Of a DNA stretch of 52,716 nucleotides, positions 44,076-52,716 are shown in pieces. How positions within the stretch are numbered: the stretch's first letter is position 1; each line of letters opens with the position of its first letter. The DNA comes from an uncultured Eubacteriales bacterium (lineage in GTDB: Bacteria; Bacillota; Clostridia; Christensenellales; CAG-138), in contig CADAZC010000026.1 of NCBI GenBank assembly GCA_902792295.1, positions 1 through 52,716 of the forward strand, read 5' to 3'. The notes below the pieces were generated by a model. It was not told the origin of the DNA and did not search any database. It saw nothing but the letters and a program-made list of their open reading frames with translations. The translations under genes were made by a program, and so were the position numbers.

Positions 44076-44086
44076 ACCGGGAAAGA

Positions 44087-44755
44087 TTATTTTGCTTCCT
44101 TCTTGCACTTGCAGTTCAGGAACTTCCACAGAAGCGCCGCAAGCACGCCGCCGACCATCGGACCGACGAGGAACACCCAGTAGCACGCAAGCGCTTCGCC
44201 GCCCTGCAGCAGAGCCGGACCGAAGGAGCGCGCCGGGTTGACGCTGGTGCCGGTGAGCCAAATGCCGAGCATGTGAACGAGCGCCAGAGAGCCGCCGATC
44301 ACGAGACCCGCGACCTTGCTGTTCTCGATCTTGCTCGTTGCGCCGAGCACCGCCAGCACGAAGATGCAGGTGAGCACGACCTCGATCAGAAGCGACTGCC
44401 AGATGCCGGGGTTCACATTGTTTGCGCCGAGTGCCGAGAAGTCGCCCAGGAACACGCCGAGCACCGCAGCGCCCGCGATCGCGCCCAGGAACTGTGCGAT
44501 GACGTAGCCGATGAAATCCTTGACCTTCATGCCGCCGTTGATCAGCACCGCGACCGAAACCGCCGGGTTGATATGGCAGCCGGAGATGTTGCCGATGGAG
44601 TATGCCATCGCCACAATCACGCCGCCGAACGCAAGCGCGGTCAGCAGGACGTCCGCAGACGTTGCGCAGGTGGACTTCACCGCGACGCCGCAGGCAACCA
44701 GAACGAGTACGAATGTGCCGATGAATTCGGCAATGTACTTTTTCAAATTATTCAT
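44087..44755 (-). CDS. Aquaporin (MIP family), AqpZ-like
   Basis: A 222-residue channel with six membrane helices. The two pore motifs are HINPAVS (NPA at 63-65) and TSVNPARS (NPA at 173-175). His161 and Arg176 match the narrow aromatic/arginine filter of water-selective AqpZ instead of glycerol facilitators, which have Asp after the second NPA repeat region. GGAGGAG precedes the ATG. Promoter and leader palindrome lie at 44777-44829. Confidence 0.92.
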   Translation of the reverse strand: MNNLKKYIAEFIGTFVLVLVACGVAVKSTCATSADVLLTALAFGGVIVAMAYSIGNISGCHINPAVSVAVLINGGMKVKDFIGYVIAQFLGAIAGAAVLGVFLGDFSALGANNVNPGIWQSLLIEVVLTCIFVLAVLGATSKIENSKVAGLVIGGSLALVHMLGIWLTGTSVNPARSFGPALLQGGEALACYWVFLVGPMVGGVLAALLWKFLNCKCKKEAK

Positions 44756-44800
44756 AAGACTCCTCCTTGTTTTTTCTCGGCTTAAGCCGATTCTGTAAAT

Positions 44801-44829
44801 AGTATATCATTTTATGTGCAAAAATGCAA
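44801..44829 (-). promoter_or_regulatory. Promoter of the aquaporin gene with downstream palindrome
   Basis: TTGCAT (44824-44829), 17 nt, TATACT (44801-44806). A perfect 14-nt palindrome TCGGCTTAAGCCGA (44777-44790) begins about 4 nt after the predicted start, a possible operator. Confidence 0.8.
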
Positions 44830-44842
44830 GTGCCCCGCCCCG

Positions 44843-44872
44843 TGCAAAACAAAAAACGCCCGAAGGCGTTTT
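44843..44872 (-). terminator. Terminator of zinc-ribbon gene
   Basis: An 8-bp stem AAAACGCC / GGCGTTTT with a 4-nt loop, followed on the minus strand by a T-rich run. It lies 14 nt after the stop at 44886. Confidence 0.85.
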
Positions 44873-44885
44873 GAAAAGCATTTGA

Positions 44886-45602
44886 TCAGTAGATCGGCGT
44901 GTCGGAAAGATACAGAACGATCAGCTTCCACTCGCCGTTTATCTCGGCGGCGACCATGCGAACGTACCTGACCGTTTCGCCATCGACGGAAAGCGGTCCC
45001 TCGATCTCCGCGTACTGCGCGGCTTCCACGCCGAGCGCACGGTTCGATTCAAAGATGTCGGTGCCCGAAAGGAGCCGCGGCTCCGCTTCCAGCATCAGCG
45101 TGATCTCCCTGTCATACTGTTCGGAAAGCTGTTCGCCGAGATCGGCGGCAAGACCGGTGTAGTACCCTTTCATGACCGCTTCCGGCGTATCGCCCTCGCC
45201 GAAAACCTCCGGATGTTTGCCGAGCAGGGATTCCGAAAGACTTGTCATCTTATAAAGCCGCTCCCCGTCGCCGCCCTCCAGCGCGATCACGGCGGCGTTT
45301 GCAACCTCTTCCGGCGATTTGAATCCGGTCGTCTTCTTTCTGCCGCAGGATGCGACGGACACGATCACGATGATAAGCACAAGCAAAAGCGCAAGCGCCG
45401 CGCCCGCAAACATCATAAATCGCCTGTTTTTGAGAAGTGCGGCAACGCGCTCCTTTGCCTTCCGGAACCACTTTTTCACGCCGGACAGGTTGATCTTCGG
45501 TCCCGTTTTCTTTTTCGGCTCCGGCTTCGGCGCGGCGGTTCCGCATTTGCGGCAGAACAGCGCACCCTCGTCGAGAACGGCGCCGCAGTTTTTGCATTTC
45601 AT
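44886..45602 (-). CDS. Zinc-ribbon membrane protein of unknown function
   Basis: A 238-residue protein. A cytoplasmic zinc ribbon (Cys3, Cys6, Cys17, Cys20) is followed by a basic Pro/Lys linker, one membrane helix (about 63-85) and an extracellular alpha+beta domain (about 95-238) resembling NTF2-like or DUF4878-type folds (KSPEEVANAAVIALEGGDGERLY, INGEWKLIVLYL). The start at 45602 is preferred over 45608 because AGAGGA is properly spaced from it. The layout suggests a sensor or envelope factor; role unknown. Confidence 0.78.
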   Translation of the reverse strand: MKCKNCGAVLDEGALFCRKCGTAAPKPEPKKKTGPKINLSGVKKWFRKAKERVAALLKNRRFMMFAGAALALLLVLIIVIVSVASCGRKKTTGFKSPEEVANAAVIALEGGDGERLYKMTSLSESLLGKHPEVFGEGDTPEAVMKGYYTGLAADLGEQLSEQYDREITLMLEAEPRLLSGTDIFESNRALGVEAAQYAEIEGPLSVDGETVRYVRMVAAEINGEWKLIVLYLSDTPIY

Positions 45603-45648
45603 AGGCATCCTCTTTTCGCGCCGGTCGGGCGCGATCTTTGATACCGGT

Positions 45649-45677
45649 ATCGTATCACGGTTCCCCCGTCCGGTCAA
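45649..45677 (-). promoter_or_regulatory. Promoter of zinc-ribbon gene
   Basis: TTGACC (45672-45677), 17 nt, TACGAT (45649-45654). A perfect palindrome GATACCGGTATC (45640-45651) overlaps the -10 and start point. Confidence 0.75.
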
Positions 45678-45738
45678 CGGGCGCAGCGCGGTGTTTCCGA
45701 TTTTTTTACAACTCAAAGCGTTTGCCGTGCGCGCAGGA

Positions 45739-45767
45739 TTGCCATTGCCGCCTTTCCGTGATATACT
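45739..45767 (+). promoter_or_regulatory. Promoter of Tim44-like gene
   Basis: TTGCCA (45739-45744), 17 nt, TATACT (45762-45767). AGAAGGAGAATG follows before the ATG at 45805. Confidence 0.75.
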
Positions 45768-45804
45768 GTTAAAAGGCGGTGTTCGCCGCAGAAGGAGAAT
45801 GTGA

Positions 45805-46722
45805 ATGAAGAAAAAAGTTTTGGCCCTTTTGGCTGTGCTGCTCATTGCGGCGTTCGTACTCGTGCCGCGCGCAGGCAGCGCCGATCTCGGCGATTTTTCC
45901 GGCGGCGGGGATTACGGCGGCGGCGATTACGGCGGCAGTTCCGACTGGGGCGGCTCGGATTGGGGCAGCTCCGACTGGGGCAGTTCGGATTACGGGTCAA
46001 CCTCCCGCAGCGGTCCGATCAGCGGTCCGGGCGTTCTTTTCGTTGCGACGATCGTGATCGCGATTCTTCTGATTTCCGTTTTCTCTTCCAACAAGAAAAA
46101 ACGTACGTCCGTTACGCCCGGCGCAACGCGCACCGCGCAGTCGAAGCTGACGCCGATCGAGAACTATCAGACGCTCGATCCGGACTTCTCGCCCGAGGAC
46201 TTCAAGGAATGGCTCCAGAACCTGTATATCAAGATGCAGGACTGCTGCACGAAGCGCGACGTGGAACCGATCCGTCCGTACTTTGCGGACAGCTTGTATC
46301 AGCAGTTTGACCGGCAGATGAAGAAGCTCCGCGAACTGCACCGCACGAATTACGTCGAACGCGTCGCCGTACTCTCGGTGGACCTTCGGGGCTACTATCA
46401 GGATAAGGGCGAGGACGTGATCGTCGCCGAGATCTACGCGCGCATCACGGACTACACCGTGGACGACAACACCGGCAAGGTGATCCTCGGAAGCAAGACG
46501 CAGGAGAAGTTCATGACCTATGAATACTCCCTGTCGCGTCCGATCGGCATGAAAACCGAGCCGTGGAAGGAAGGCGTTTCCGAACGCCATTGTCCGAACT
46601 GCGGCGCGCCGCTTTCCGTCAATGAAAGCATCAAGTGTCCGTTCTGCGATTCCGTGCTGACCTTCTCGGATCACGACTGGACGGTGTACGCAATCAAGGG
46701 CATTTCTCAAAGAACGGTATAA
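45805..46722 (+). CDS. Tim44-like domain membrane protein with C-terminal zinc ribbon
   Basis: A 305-residue protein: signal or first membrane helix (1-26), a Gly/Ser/Asp/Trp-repeat loop (32-70, GGGDYGG and SSDWG units), a second helix (76-94), then a cytoplasmic Tim44/MRPL45-like domain (about 125-265). A CPNC...CPFC zinc ribbon closes the chain. Bacterial Tim44-like proteins are widespread in Firmicutes; their role is not settled. A stem-loop at 46733-46760 separates it from the next gene. Confidence 0.82.
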   Translation: MKKKVLALLAVLLIAAFVLVPRAGSADLGDFSGGGDYGGGDYGGSSDWGGSDWGSSDWGSSDYGSTSRSGPISGPGVLFVATIVIAILLISVFSSNKKKRTSVTPGATRTAQSKLTPIENYQTLDPDFSPEDFKEWLQNLYIKMQDCCTKRDVEPIRPYFADSLYQQFDRQMKKLRELHRTNYVERVAVLSVDLRGYYQDKGEDVIVAEIYARITDYTVDDNTGKVILGSKTQEKFMTYEYSLSRPIGMKTEPWKEGVSERHCPNCGAPLSVNESIKCPFCDSVLTFSDHDWTVYAIKGISQRTV

Positions 46723-46786
46723 AAACGATCCTTGCGGCGAGGGAGTTTTCCCCCGCCGCATGCACATTTCAGAACCGGAGGATATT

Positions 46787-47986
46787 ATGGAATTTGACTT
46801 TACGACGATCCTCGACCGGCGCGGAAAAGATGCGCTTGCGGTCGATCTGGTTCCCTATCCCGACGTAAAGGTCGACGAGGGCGTCCGCCCGATCCCGATG
46901 TGGGTCGCGGATATGAGCTTCCCCACCGCGCCGTCGGTTGTGAAAGCGGTGCAGAACCGGCTCGATCACCCGAACTTCGGCTATTTTCTGCTGCCGAACG
47001 GCTATTATGACGCGATCAGATACTGGCAGAACGAACGCCACGGCGTCGAAGGTCTCCAAAAGGAGCACATCGGCTATGAAAACGGCGTGCTCGGCGGCGT
47101 TTCCGCGGCGATCCGCTCGCTCACCGATGAGGGCGATCCGATCCTCGTGCACAGCCCGACCTACGTGGGCTTTCTGCACGTGCTGCACGATCTGAACCGA
47201 ACGGTGATCGCCAGCCCGCTTACGCGCGACGAAAACGGCGTATGGCGCATGGATTTTGCCGACATGGAGCGCAGGATCAAGGAAAACGGAATACGTCTCG
47301 TCATCTTCTGCTCGCCGCACAACCCCTGCGGCCGCGTTTGGGAACGGTGGGAGATCGAACGCGCCATGGACGTATACCGCGCAAACGACTGTACGGTGAT
47401 TTCCGACGAGATCTGGGCGGATCTGACCTTTGAAGGGCACAAGCACATCCCGACGCAGAGCGTGAACGCGGACGCGAAAAACCGCACGATCGCCTTCTAC
47501 GCGCCGTCCAAGACGTTCAGTTTAGCGGGACTGATCGGCTCCTATCATATCATCTATAACGAGGAACTCAGAAAGATCGTGACCGACTGCGGCAAAGCGA
47601 CGTATTACAATTCCTGCAACGTGCTGTCGCTGCACGCGCTTCTGGGCGCGTACAGTCCGGAAGGCGCGCGCTGGGTGGACGAGCTCAGGACCGTGCTTTA
47701 CGGAAACCTCCGCTATGTGAAGGACTTTATGGAAACGAACTTCCCCGGCGTTTCGATGTTTCTGCCCGAGGGAACGTACATGCTGTTTTTGAACTGCAAA
47801 GCGTGGTGCGACGCACACGGCGTCCCGATGGACGAGCTTCTGCGCCGCGGCGTCCGCGCCGGCGTGATCTGGCAGAACGGCGCCGATTTCGGCGATCCGG
47901 ACAGCATCCGCTTAAATGTCGCCCTGCCGTTTTCGCTGGTCGAAGAGGCGATGCGCCGGCTCAAAGACCGCGTGTTTATCGACTGA
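46787..47986 (+). CDS. PatB/MalY-type PLP-dependent C-S lyase (cystathionine beta-lyase-like aminotransferase)
   Basis: A 399-residue fold-type I PLP enzyme. PMWVADMSFPTAP near residue 44 is the PatB/MalY signature, NPCGRVW and SDEIWADL are cofactor-contact motifs, and the Schiff-base lysine is in APSKTFSLAG. Such enzymes cleave cystathionine or cysteine conjugates, and some act as regulators or transaminases. CCGGAGG precedes the ATG at 46787; an ATG at 46760 is too far upstream. It follows the Tim44-like gene after 64 nt. Confidence 0.9.
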   Translation: MEFDFTTILDRRGKDALAVDLVPYPDVKVDEGVRPIPMWVADMSFPTAPSVVKAVQNRLDHPNFGYFLLPNGYYDAIRYWQNERHGVEGLQKEHIGYENGVLGGVSAAIRSLTDEGDPILVHSPTYVGFLHVLHDLNRTVIASPLTRDENGVWRMDFADMERRIKENGIRLVIFCSPHNPCGRVWERWEIERAMDVYRANDCTVISDEIWADLTFEGHKHIPTQSVNADAKNRTIAFYAPSKTFSLAGLIGSYHIIYNEELRKIVTDCGKATYYNSCNVLSLHALLGAYSPEGARWVDELRTVLYGNLRYVKDFMETNFPGVSMFLPEGTYMLFLNCKAWCDAHGVPMDELLRRGVRAGVIWQNGADFGDPDSIRLNVALPFSLVEEAMRRLKDRVFID

Positions 47987-48029
47987 AACGCCCGCAAAAA
48001 ATATACTGTCCGAAATGCCCTGCGCGGGC

Positions 48030-48058
48030 TTGACTTTGCCCTGTATTCGGGGTATCAT
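48030..48058 (+). promoter_or_regulatory. Promoter of the glutamate mutase operon
   Basis: TTGACT (48030-48035), 17 nt, TATCAT (48053-48058). The leader of about 78 nt contains an imperfect inverted repeat (GGAGGGAT at 48078 with ATCCCCTCC near 48105). No cobalamin-riboswitch B12 box was seen. Confidence 0.75.
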
Positions 48059-48142
48059 CCCCATATATGGACATAATGGAGGGATATCGGGCAACGTTTG
48101 AAATCCCCTCCCGACAAGTATTCAAAAAAAGTGAGGACGATC

Positions 48143-48565
48143 ATGGAAAAGCAAAAGAAAACGCTGGTCATCGGCGTCATCGGCGCGGACGTCCACGCCG
48201 TGGGCAACCAGATCCTGTACCATGCCTTCACCGACGCGGGCTTCAACGTCATCAACCTCGGCGTGATGGTCTCGCAGGAAGAGTTCATCAACGCCGCGAT
48301 CGAAACGAACGCGGACGCGATCGTTGTTTCGTCGCTGTACGGACAGGGCGAGCTTGACTGCCGCGGACTGCGCGAAAAGTGCGACGAGGCGGGGCTTGAG
48401 CACATCCTGCTCTATGTCGGCGGCAACATCGTCATCGGCAAGCAGCCGTTCGAAGAGGTTGAAAAGCGCTTCAAAGCGATGGGCTTCGACCGCTCCTTCC
48501 CGCCGGGAACCGCACCCGAAGTGGATATTGCGTATCTCAAGCAAGACCTGCACGTGGAGGACTGA
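48143..48565 (+). CDS. glmS: Glutamate mutase (methylaspartate mutase) S subunit
   Basis: A 140-residue B12-binding subunit. [15 protein letters not shown] holds the DxHxxG motif, with Asp16, His18 (lower cobalt ligand) and Gly21; SLYGQGELD and VGGNIVIG complete the nucleotide-tail pocket. With GlmE it catalyses the radical rearrangement of L-glutamate to (2S,3S)-3-methylaspartate. GAGGA precedes the ATG. Length matches clostridial GlmS/MutS. This is not the glucosamine-6-phosphate synthase that shares the symbol. Confidence 0.96.
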   Translation: MEKQKKTLVIGVIGADVHAVGNQILYHAFTDAGFNVINLGVMVSQEEFINAAIETNADAIVVSSLYGQGELDCRGLREKCDEAGLEHILLYVGGNIVIGKQPFEEVEKRFKAMGFDRSFPPGTAPEVDIAYLKQDLHVED

Positions 48566-48583
48566 TCCCCGGGAGTCTGCGCG

Positions 48584-49972
48584 ATGAAACCTGTTCTTCT
48601 GATCGATTTCGGCAGCACCTATACCAAAGTAACCGCGGTGGACATCGACGCCCCGCGGCTTTTGGGTACCGCAAATTCTTATACCACCGTACAGACCGAT
48701 ATCAACGACGGGCTTGCCGACGCGCTCAAAAAACTCGAAGCGCGCACGGGCACGCTTGATTTCTGCGCGCGCTACGCCTGCTCGAGCGCCGCGGGCGGAC
48801 TTCGCATGCTCGCCAGCGGGCTTGTGCCGGAGCTGACCGCGGAGGCGGCGAAAACGGCGTCTCTCGGCGCGGGCGCGAAGGTTTTGAAAACGTACTCCTT
48901 CAAGCTCAACGAGGACGACGCGGACGAGATCAAGGCGCTGAACCCCGACATCTTCCTGCTCGTGGGCGGCACGGACGGCGGCAACACCGAATGCATCATC
49001 CACAACGCGCACGTGATCAGGGACATCGGCGGGGACTACCCCGTGATCCTCGCGGGCAACCGCAACGCGGCGCGCACCTGTGCAAAGATCCTCGAGGGAC
49101 GCGAGGTGCACATCACCGAAAACGTCATGCCCTCGTTCAACGTGCTGAACACCGAGCCGGTGCAGAAGGAGATCCGCGAGGTCTTCTTAAACCGCATCAT
49201 CCAGGCGAAGGGACTCAGCAAAGCGACGGAGCTTTTGAACGGCATCATGATGCCGACGCCGAGCGCCGTCATGGCGGCGATCAAGCTTTTAGCCGAAGGC
49301 ACCGAGAATCAGAAGGGTATCGGCGATCTCGTGGCGGTGGACGTCGGCGGCGCAACGACGGACGTGTACTCCGTGGCGGAAGGTCTGCCGGACGATCCGC
49401 GGACCGCGCTTCGCGGGCTTCCCGAACCGTATATCAAGCGCACGGTCGAGGGCGACATCGGCATGCGGTACAGCATCCGCGGCATTGTGGAAGCAGCCGG
49501 GCTCAAAAAAACCGCTGCGATCGCGAACCTTTCCGAGGAACGGCTGAATGAGATCGTCGATCTGTTTGCGACGCATACCGATCTTCTGCCGTCCGACGAC
49601 GAAATGCAGCGCGCGGACGAAGCGCTTGCCAGCATGGCGGTGCGGATCGCGATGACGCGGCATGCCGGAAGAATGTCCGAGATCTTCGGTCTCGGAGGGT
49701 TGCAGCTCATTCAAACCGGCAAGAACCTTTTGAACGTGGATCAGTTCATCGTCACCGGCGGTTCGCTGATCCACACCGAACACACGGGACGGATCGCGTC
49801 CTACGGCTTCTTCGACGAAGAGGATCCCGGTTCGCTGAAGCCGAAGCGCTGCACCGTGCTCGTGGACCGAAGCTATATCATCGCCGCAATGGGGCTTTTG
49901 TCCCAGTATTATCCCGATGCGGCGCTTACCATTTTGAAAGAGGAGTTAGTGAAAGATGACGGTACAAAATAA
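48584..49972 (+). CDS. glmL: Glutamate mutase-associated ATPase GlmL (MutL)
   Basis: A 462-residue actin/Hsp70-fold protein. [12 protein letters not shown] (phosphate-1 loop) opens the chain, [15 protein letters not shown] is the second phosphate motif, and [10 protein letters not shown] is typical. GlmL lies between the two mutase subunits in known clusters and is thought to be a repair or reactivation chaperone that exchanges damaged cobamide. It is 18 nt after glmS and overlaps glmE by 17 nt. It is unrelated to the mismatch-repair MutL. Confidence 0.94.
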   Translation: MKPVLLIDFGSTYTKVTAVDIDAPRLLGTANSYTTVQTDINDGLADALKKLEARTGTLDFCARYACSSAAGGLRMLASGLVPELTAEAAKTASLGAGAKVLKTYSFKLNEDDADEIKALNPDIFLLVGGTDGGNTECIIHNAHVIRDIGGDYPVILAGNRNAARTCAKILEGREVHITENVMPSFNVLNTEPVQKEIREVFLNRIIQAKGLSKATELLNGIMMPTPSAVMAAIKLLAEGTENQKGIGDLVAVDVGGATTDVYSVAEGLPDDPRTALRGLPEPYIKRTVEGDIGMRYSIRGIVEAAGLKKTAAIANLSEERLNEIVDLFATHTDLLPSDDEMQRADEALASMAVRIAMTRHAGRMSEIFGLGGLQLIQTGKNLLNVDQFIVTGGSLIHTEHTGRIASYGFFDEEDPGSLKPKRCTVLVDRSYIIAAMGLLSQYYPDAALTILKEELVKDDGTK

Positions 49973-51407
49973 GCGCATCCCGGATGACGAGTTCAACTCC
50001 ATTCGCGAGGAAGTTCTGAAGCAGTGGCCGACCGGCGCGGAAGTCGATCTCAAGGAAGCGATCGAGTTCCACAAGTCGCTGCCCGCTCACAAGGTCTTTT
50101 CGAAAAAGCTGGTCGACGCCAAGAACAAGGGGATCACGCTGATCCAGCCGCGCGCGGGCGTTGCGCTGATCGACGCGCAGATCGAGCTTCTGACCTATCT
50201 GCAGGACAAGGGCGAAGCGGACCTTCTGCCCACCACGATCGACAGCTACACGCGCCAGAACCGCTATCAGGAAGCGGAGAACGGCATCCGTGAGTCGATG
50301 AAGGAACGCCGCTCCATGCTGAACGGTTTTCCGGCGGTCAACCACGGCGTTGCGGGCTGCCGCCGGCTCATCAACGCGCTGGATACCCCGATCCAGGTGC
50401 GCCACGGCACGCCGGACGCGCGTCTGCTCACGGAGATCGCGTACGCGGGCGGCTTCACAAGCTACGAGGGCGGCGGCATCTCCTATAACCTGCCGTACGC
50501 CAAGAACGTTCCGATGGAAAAGACCATTGCGGACTGGCAGTACGTCGACCGTTTGACCGGCATCTATGAGGAAGCGGGCGTTTCCATCAACCGCGAGCCG
50601 TACGGTCCCCTGACCGGCACGCTCGTACCCGCCTGCATCTCGAACGCGGTCGCGATCATCGAGGCGCTTCTTGCCGCCGAGCAGGGCGTGAAGAACATCA
50701 CCGTCGGCTACGGTCAGTGCGGAAACCTCGTGCAGGACGTGGCGGCGATCCGCGTGCTCGAGGAGCTCACCAACGAGTACCTCGAAAAGTACGGTTATAA
50801 AGACGTCTGCGTGACGACCGTGTTCCATCAATGGATGGGCGGCTTCCCGCAGGACGAAGCAAAGGCGTTCGGCGTCATCAGCTGGGGCAGCGCGACGGCG
50901 GCGCTTTCGAAGGCCACCAAGGTTATCGTGAAAACCCCGCACGAAGCGGCGGGCGTTCCCACGATGGAAGCGAATGCGGAGGGCTTACGCTGCACGAAGC
51001 AGGTCATCCACATGCTTTCGGATCAGGTCTGCACCGCGGCAAACCTCGAAGAGGAAAAAGAAATGATCCGCATGGAAACGCGCTGCATCGTCGACAAGTG
51101 CTTCGAACTCGGCAACGGCGACATCGCGGACGGCTGCGTCAAGGCGGTGCTGTGCGGCGTGCTCGACATCCCGTTTGCGCCCTCGCGCTTCAATGCGGGC
51201 AAGATGCTTCCCGCACGCGACAACGACGGCGCGATCCGCATTCTGGACATGGGCAACCTGCCCTTTACCGAGGAGATCAAAGCGTATCACCGCGCGAAGA
51301 TCGCGGAGCGCGCGAAGGCGGAAAAGCGCAATGCGACGTTCCAGATGGTCATCGACGACGTCTACGCGATCAGCAAGGGTCGACTCGTCGGCAGACCCCG
51401 TTCGTAA
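49956..51407 (+). CDS. glmE: Glutamate mutase E (catalytic) subunit
   Basis: A 483-residue TIM-barrel subunit matching clostridial GlmE in length. [33 protein letters not shown] and [19 protein letters not shown] are family blocks lining the substrate and adenosylcobalamin site. It pairs with GlmS, and the 17-nt overlap with glmL implies coupled translation. A GAGGAG site lies inside the end of glmL. A small hairpin (GCGGG/CCCGC, 51412-51424) separates it from mal. Confidence 0.96.
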   Translation: MTVQNKRIPDDEFNSIREEVLKQWPTGAEVDLKEAIEFHKSLPAHKVFSKKLVDAKNKGITLIQPRAGVALIDAQIELLTYLQDKGEADLLPTTIDSYTRQNRYQEAENGIRESMKERRSMLNGFPAVNHGVAGCRRLINALDTPIQVRHGTPDARLLTEIAYAGGFTSYEGGGISYNLPYAKNVPMEKTIADWQYVDRLTGIYEEAGVSINREPYGPLTGTLVPACISNAVAIIEALLAAEQGVKNITVGYGQCGNLVQDVAAIRVLEELTNEYLEKYGYKDVCVTTVFHQWMGGFPQDEAKAFGVISWGSATAALSKATKVIVKTPHEAAGVPTMEANAEGLRCTKQVIHMLSDQVCTAANLEEEKEMIRMETRCIVDKCFELGNGDIADGCVKAVLCGVLDIPFAPSRFNAGKMLPARDNDGAIRILDMGNLPFTEEIKAYHRAKIAERAKAEKRNATFQMVIDDVYAISKGRLVGRPRS

Positions 51408-51461
51408 ACACGCGGGGATCCCGCATATTTCATAAAAGAATTACACAGAAAGGCATTCATC

Positions 51462-52715
51462 ATGAAAATTATCGACGTAATTTGTTCCGCAGGCCGTACC
51501 GGCTTCTACTTCGACGATCAGCGCGCCATCAAGGCGGGCGCAAAGGCGGACGGCGCCGCGTACATCGGCGAACCGAAAACCGCGGGCTTTACCTCCGTCC
51601 GTCAGCCGGGCGAATCCATCTCCGTGATGCTCATCCTCGAAGACGGTCAGATCGCAACCGGCGACTGCGCGGCGGTGCAGTACAGCGGCTGCGGCGGACG
51701 CGATCCGCTGTTCCTTGCAAAGGACTTCATTCCGATCATCGAGAAATACATCAAGCCGCAGCTCATCGGCCGTGAAGCGGACAACTTCCGCAAGCTCGCC
51801 GCGGATCTCGAAGCGATCACCGTGGACGGCAAGCGTCTGCACACCGCGATCCGCTACGGTCTTACCCAGGCGCTTCTGGACGCCGTTGCAAAATCGACCC
51901 GCCGCATGATGTGCGAGGTCGTTGCGGACGAATACGGCTGCACGATCGAGGAGAAGCCGCTGGACGTCTTCACCCAGTCCGGCGACGACCGCTACACCAA
52001 CTCCGACAAGATGATCATCAAGGGCGCGCAGATCCTGCCGCACGCGCTGATCAACAACGTCAAGACCAAGCTCGGCGAGCACGGCGAGCTGCTGCTTGAG
52101 TACGTCACGTGGCTGAGAAACCGCGTGCTCCAGCTCAGAACGAGCGAGGACTATAACCCGATCTTCCACATCGACGTGTACGGCACGATCGGCGCGGCGT
52201 TCGGCAACGACAACTACAAGGCGATGGCGGACTACATGGCGAAGCTCGAAGAAGCCGCAAAGCCGTTCCATCTGCGCATCGAGGGTCCGATGGACGTCGA
52301 AGACCGCGAAAAGCAGATGCTCGCTTTGAAGGCGATCACGAAAGAGCTTGACGATCGCGGCATCAATGTGGAGATCGTCGCCGACGAGTGGTGCAACACG
52401 CTTGAAGACATCAAGTACTTCGCCGACAACAAAGCGGGTCACATGGTCCAGATCAAGACGCCCGACCTCGGCGGTATCAACAACACGATCGAAGCGGTGC
52501 TCTACTGCAAAGCGAAGGGCATCGGCGCGTACCAGGGCGGCACGTGCAACGAGACCGACCGCAGCGCGCAGGTCTGCGTACAGTGCGCAATGGCGACCCG
52601 TCCCGATCAGATCCTCGCAAAGCCCGGCATGGGCGTGGACGAGGGCTACATGATCGTTTACAACGAGATGCAGCGCATCCTTGCGTACCTCAAAGCCAAG
52701 AAGGCAAGAGCATAA
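51462..52715 (+). CDS. mal: Methylaspartate ammonia-lyase
   Basis: A complete 417-residue enolase-superfamily enzyme whose stop is the last codon of the window. It deaminates 3-methylaspartate to mesaconate. FHIDVYGTIG (catalytic His), IEGPMDVEDR and VADEWCNT (metal ligands), VQIKTPDLGGINNT (catalytic Lys) and GAYQGGTCNETDRS match MAL of Clostridium tetanomorphum and Citrobacter. The next steps, mesaconate hydratase and citramalate lyase, would be expected just beyond the right edge if the cluster is complete. Confidence 0.96.
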   Translation: MKIIDVICSAGRTGFYFDDQRAIKAGAKADGAAYIGEPKTAGFTSVRQPGESISVMLILEDGQIATGDCAAVQYSGCGGRDPLFLAKDFIPIIEKYIKPQLIGREADNFRKLAADLEAITVDGKRLHTAIRYGLTQALLDAVAKSTRRMMCEVVADEYGCTIEEKPLDVFTQSGDDRYTNSDKMIIKGAQILPHALINNVKTKLGEHGELLLEYVTWLRNRVLQLRTSEDYNPIFHIDVYGTIGAAFGNDNYKAMADYMAKLEEAAKPFHLRIEGPMDVEDREKQMLALKAITKELDDRGINVEIVADEWCNTLEDIKYFADNKAGHMVQIKTPDLGGINNTIEAVLYCKAKGIGAYQGGTCNETDRSAQVCVQCAMATRPDQILAKPGMGVDEGYMIVYNEMQRILAYLKAKKARA

Positions 52716-52716
52716 C

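Overview
The window is about 52.7 kb of GC-rich DNA with dense, mostly short-gapped operons, AGGAGG-type ribosome binding sites and sigma-A-like promoters. spmA/spmB homologues, a class B penicillin-binding protein with an NTF2-like domain, VanW and M15-type wall proteins, a four-cysteine L28, many Cys-anchored lipoproteins and a B12-dependent glutamate mutase operon together point to an anaerobic, Gram-positive Clostridia-type bacterium (inference; no rRNA gene is present). No tRNA or rRNA gene, CRISPR array, insertion sequence or phage module was recognised.

Layout. 1-2664 (minus): mnmG-rsmG-phzF (phzF cut by the edge). 2785-7372 (plus): yhaM, a CPBP protease, tldD and tldE. 7431-11240 (minus): aconitase-type hydratase, NADP isocitrate dehydrogenase and citD, the acyl carrier protein of a citrate or citramalate lyase. 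Divergent to it, 11548-14627 (plus): citC, a broken citXG and a LysR regulator. 14671-17275 (minus): a broken P-loop/CYTH gene, a SpoU methyltransferase, rpmB and trmL. 17396-19240: VanW protein. 19309-26962 (minus): PBP, murG, HEAT-methyltransferase, metG, tatD. 27090-30151: spmA, spmB, a HerA-like ATPase and a small zinc-ribbon protein. 30211-32911: an anchored PIG-L deacetylase and a leucine-rich-repeat lipoprotein. 33116-38395: a SAM-I-clan riboswitch with terminator ahead of a two-adaptor ABC export operon whose permease gene is broken. 38500-47986: a broken HTH gene, pepF, an M15 lipoprotein, msrC, a lipoprotein, an aquaporin, two zinc-ribbon membrane proteins and a PatB-type lyase. 48143-52715: glmS-glmL-glmE-mal.

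How it fits together. The right-hand operon converts glutamate to 3-methylaspartate and then mesaconate. That route normally ends in citramalate lyase, a relative of citrate lyase that needs a CitD-type carrier and CitC/CitX/CitG maturation. These are exactly the factors present at 7.4-13.7 kb, while the alpha and beta lyase subunits are absent from the window.

The most unusual observations are: (1) four genes (citXG, the P-loop/CYTH gene, the ABC permease and a small HTH gene) each lack a short internal segment and change frame at that point, occurring in two tight pairs; (2) a SAM-clan riboswitch placed before an export operon instead of a methionine gene; (3) an export adaptor whose hairpin is replaced by a Pro-Thr tandem repeat; (4) two envelope genes whose -10 box lies 7-8 nt before the start codon, implying leaderless mRNAs.
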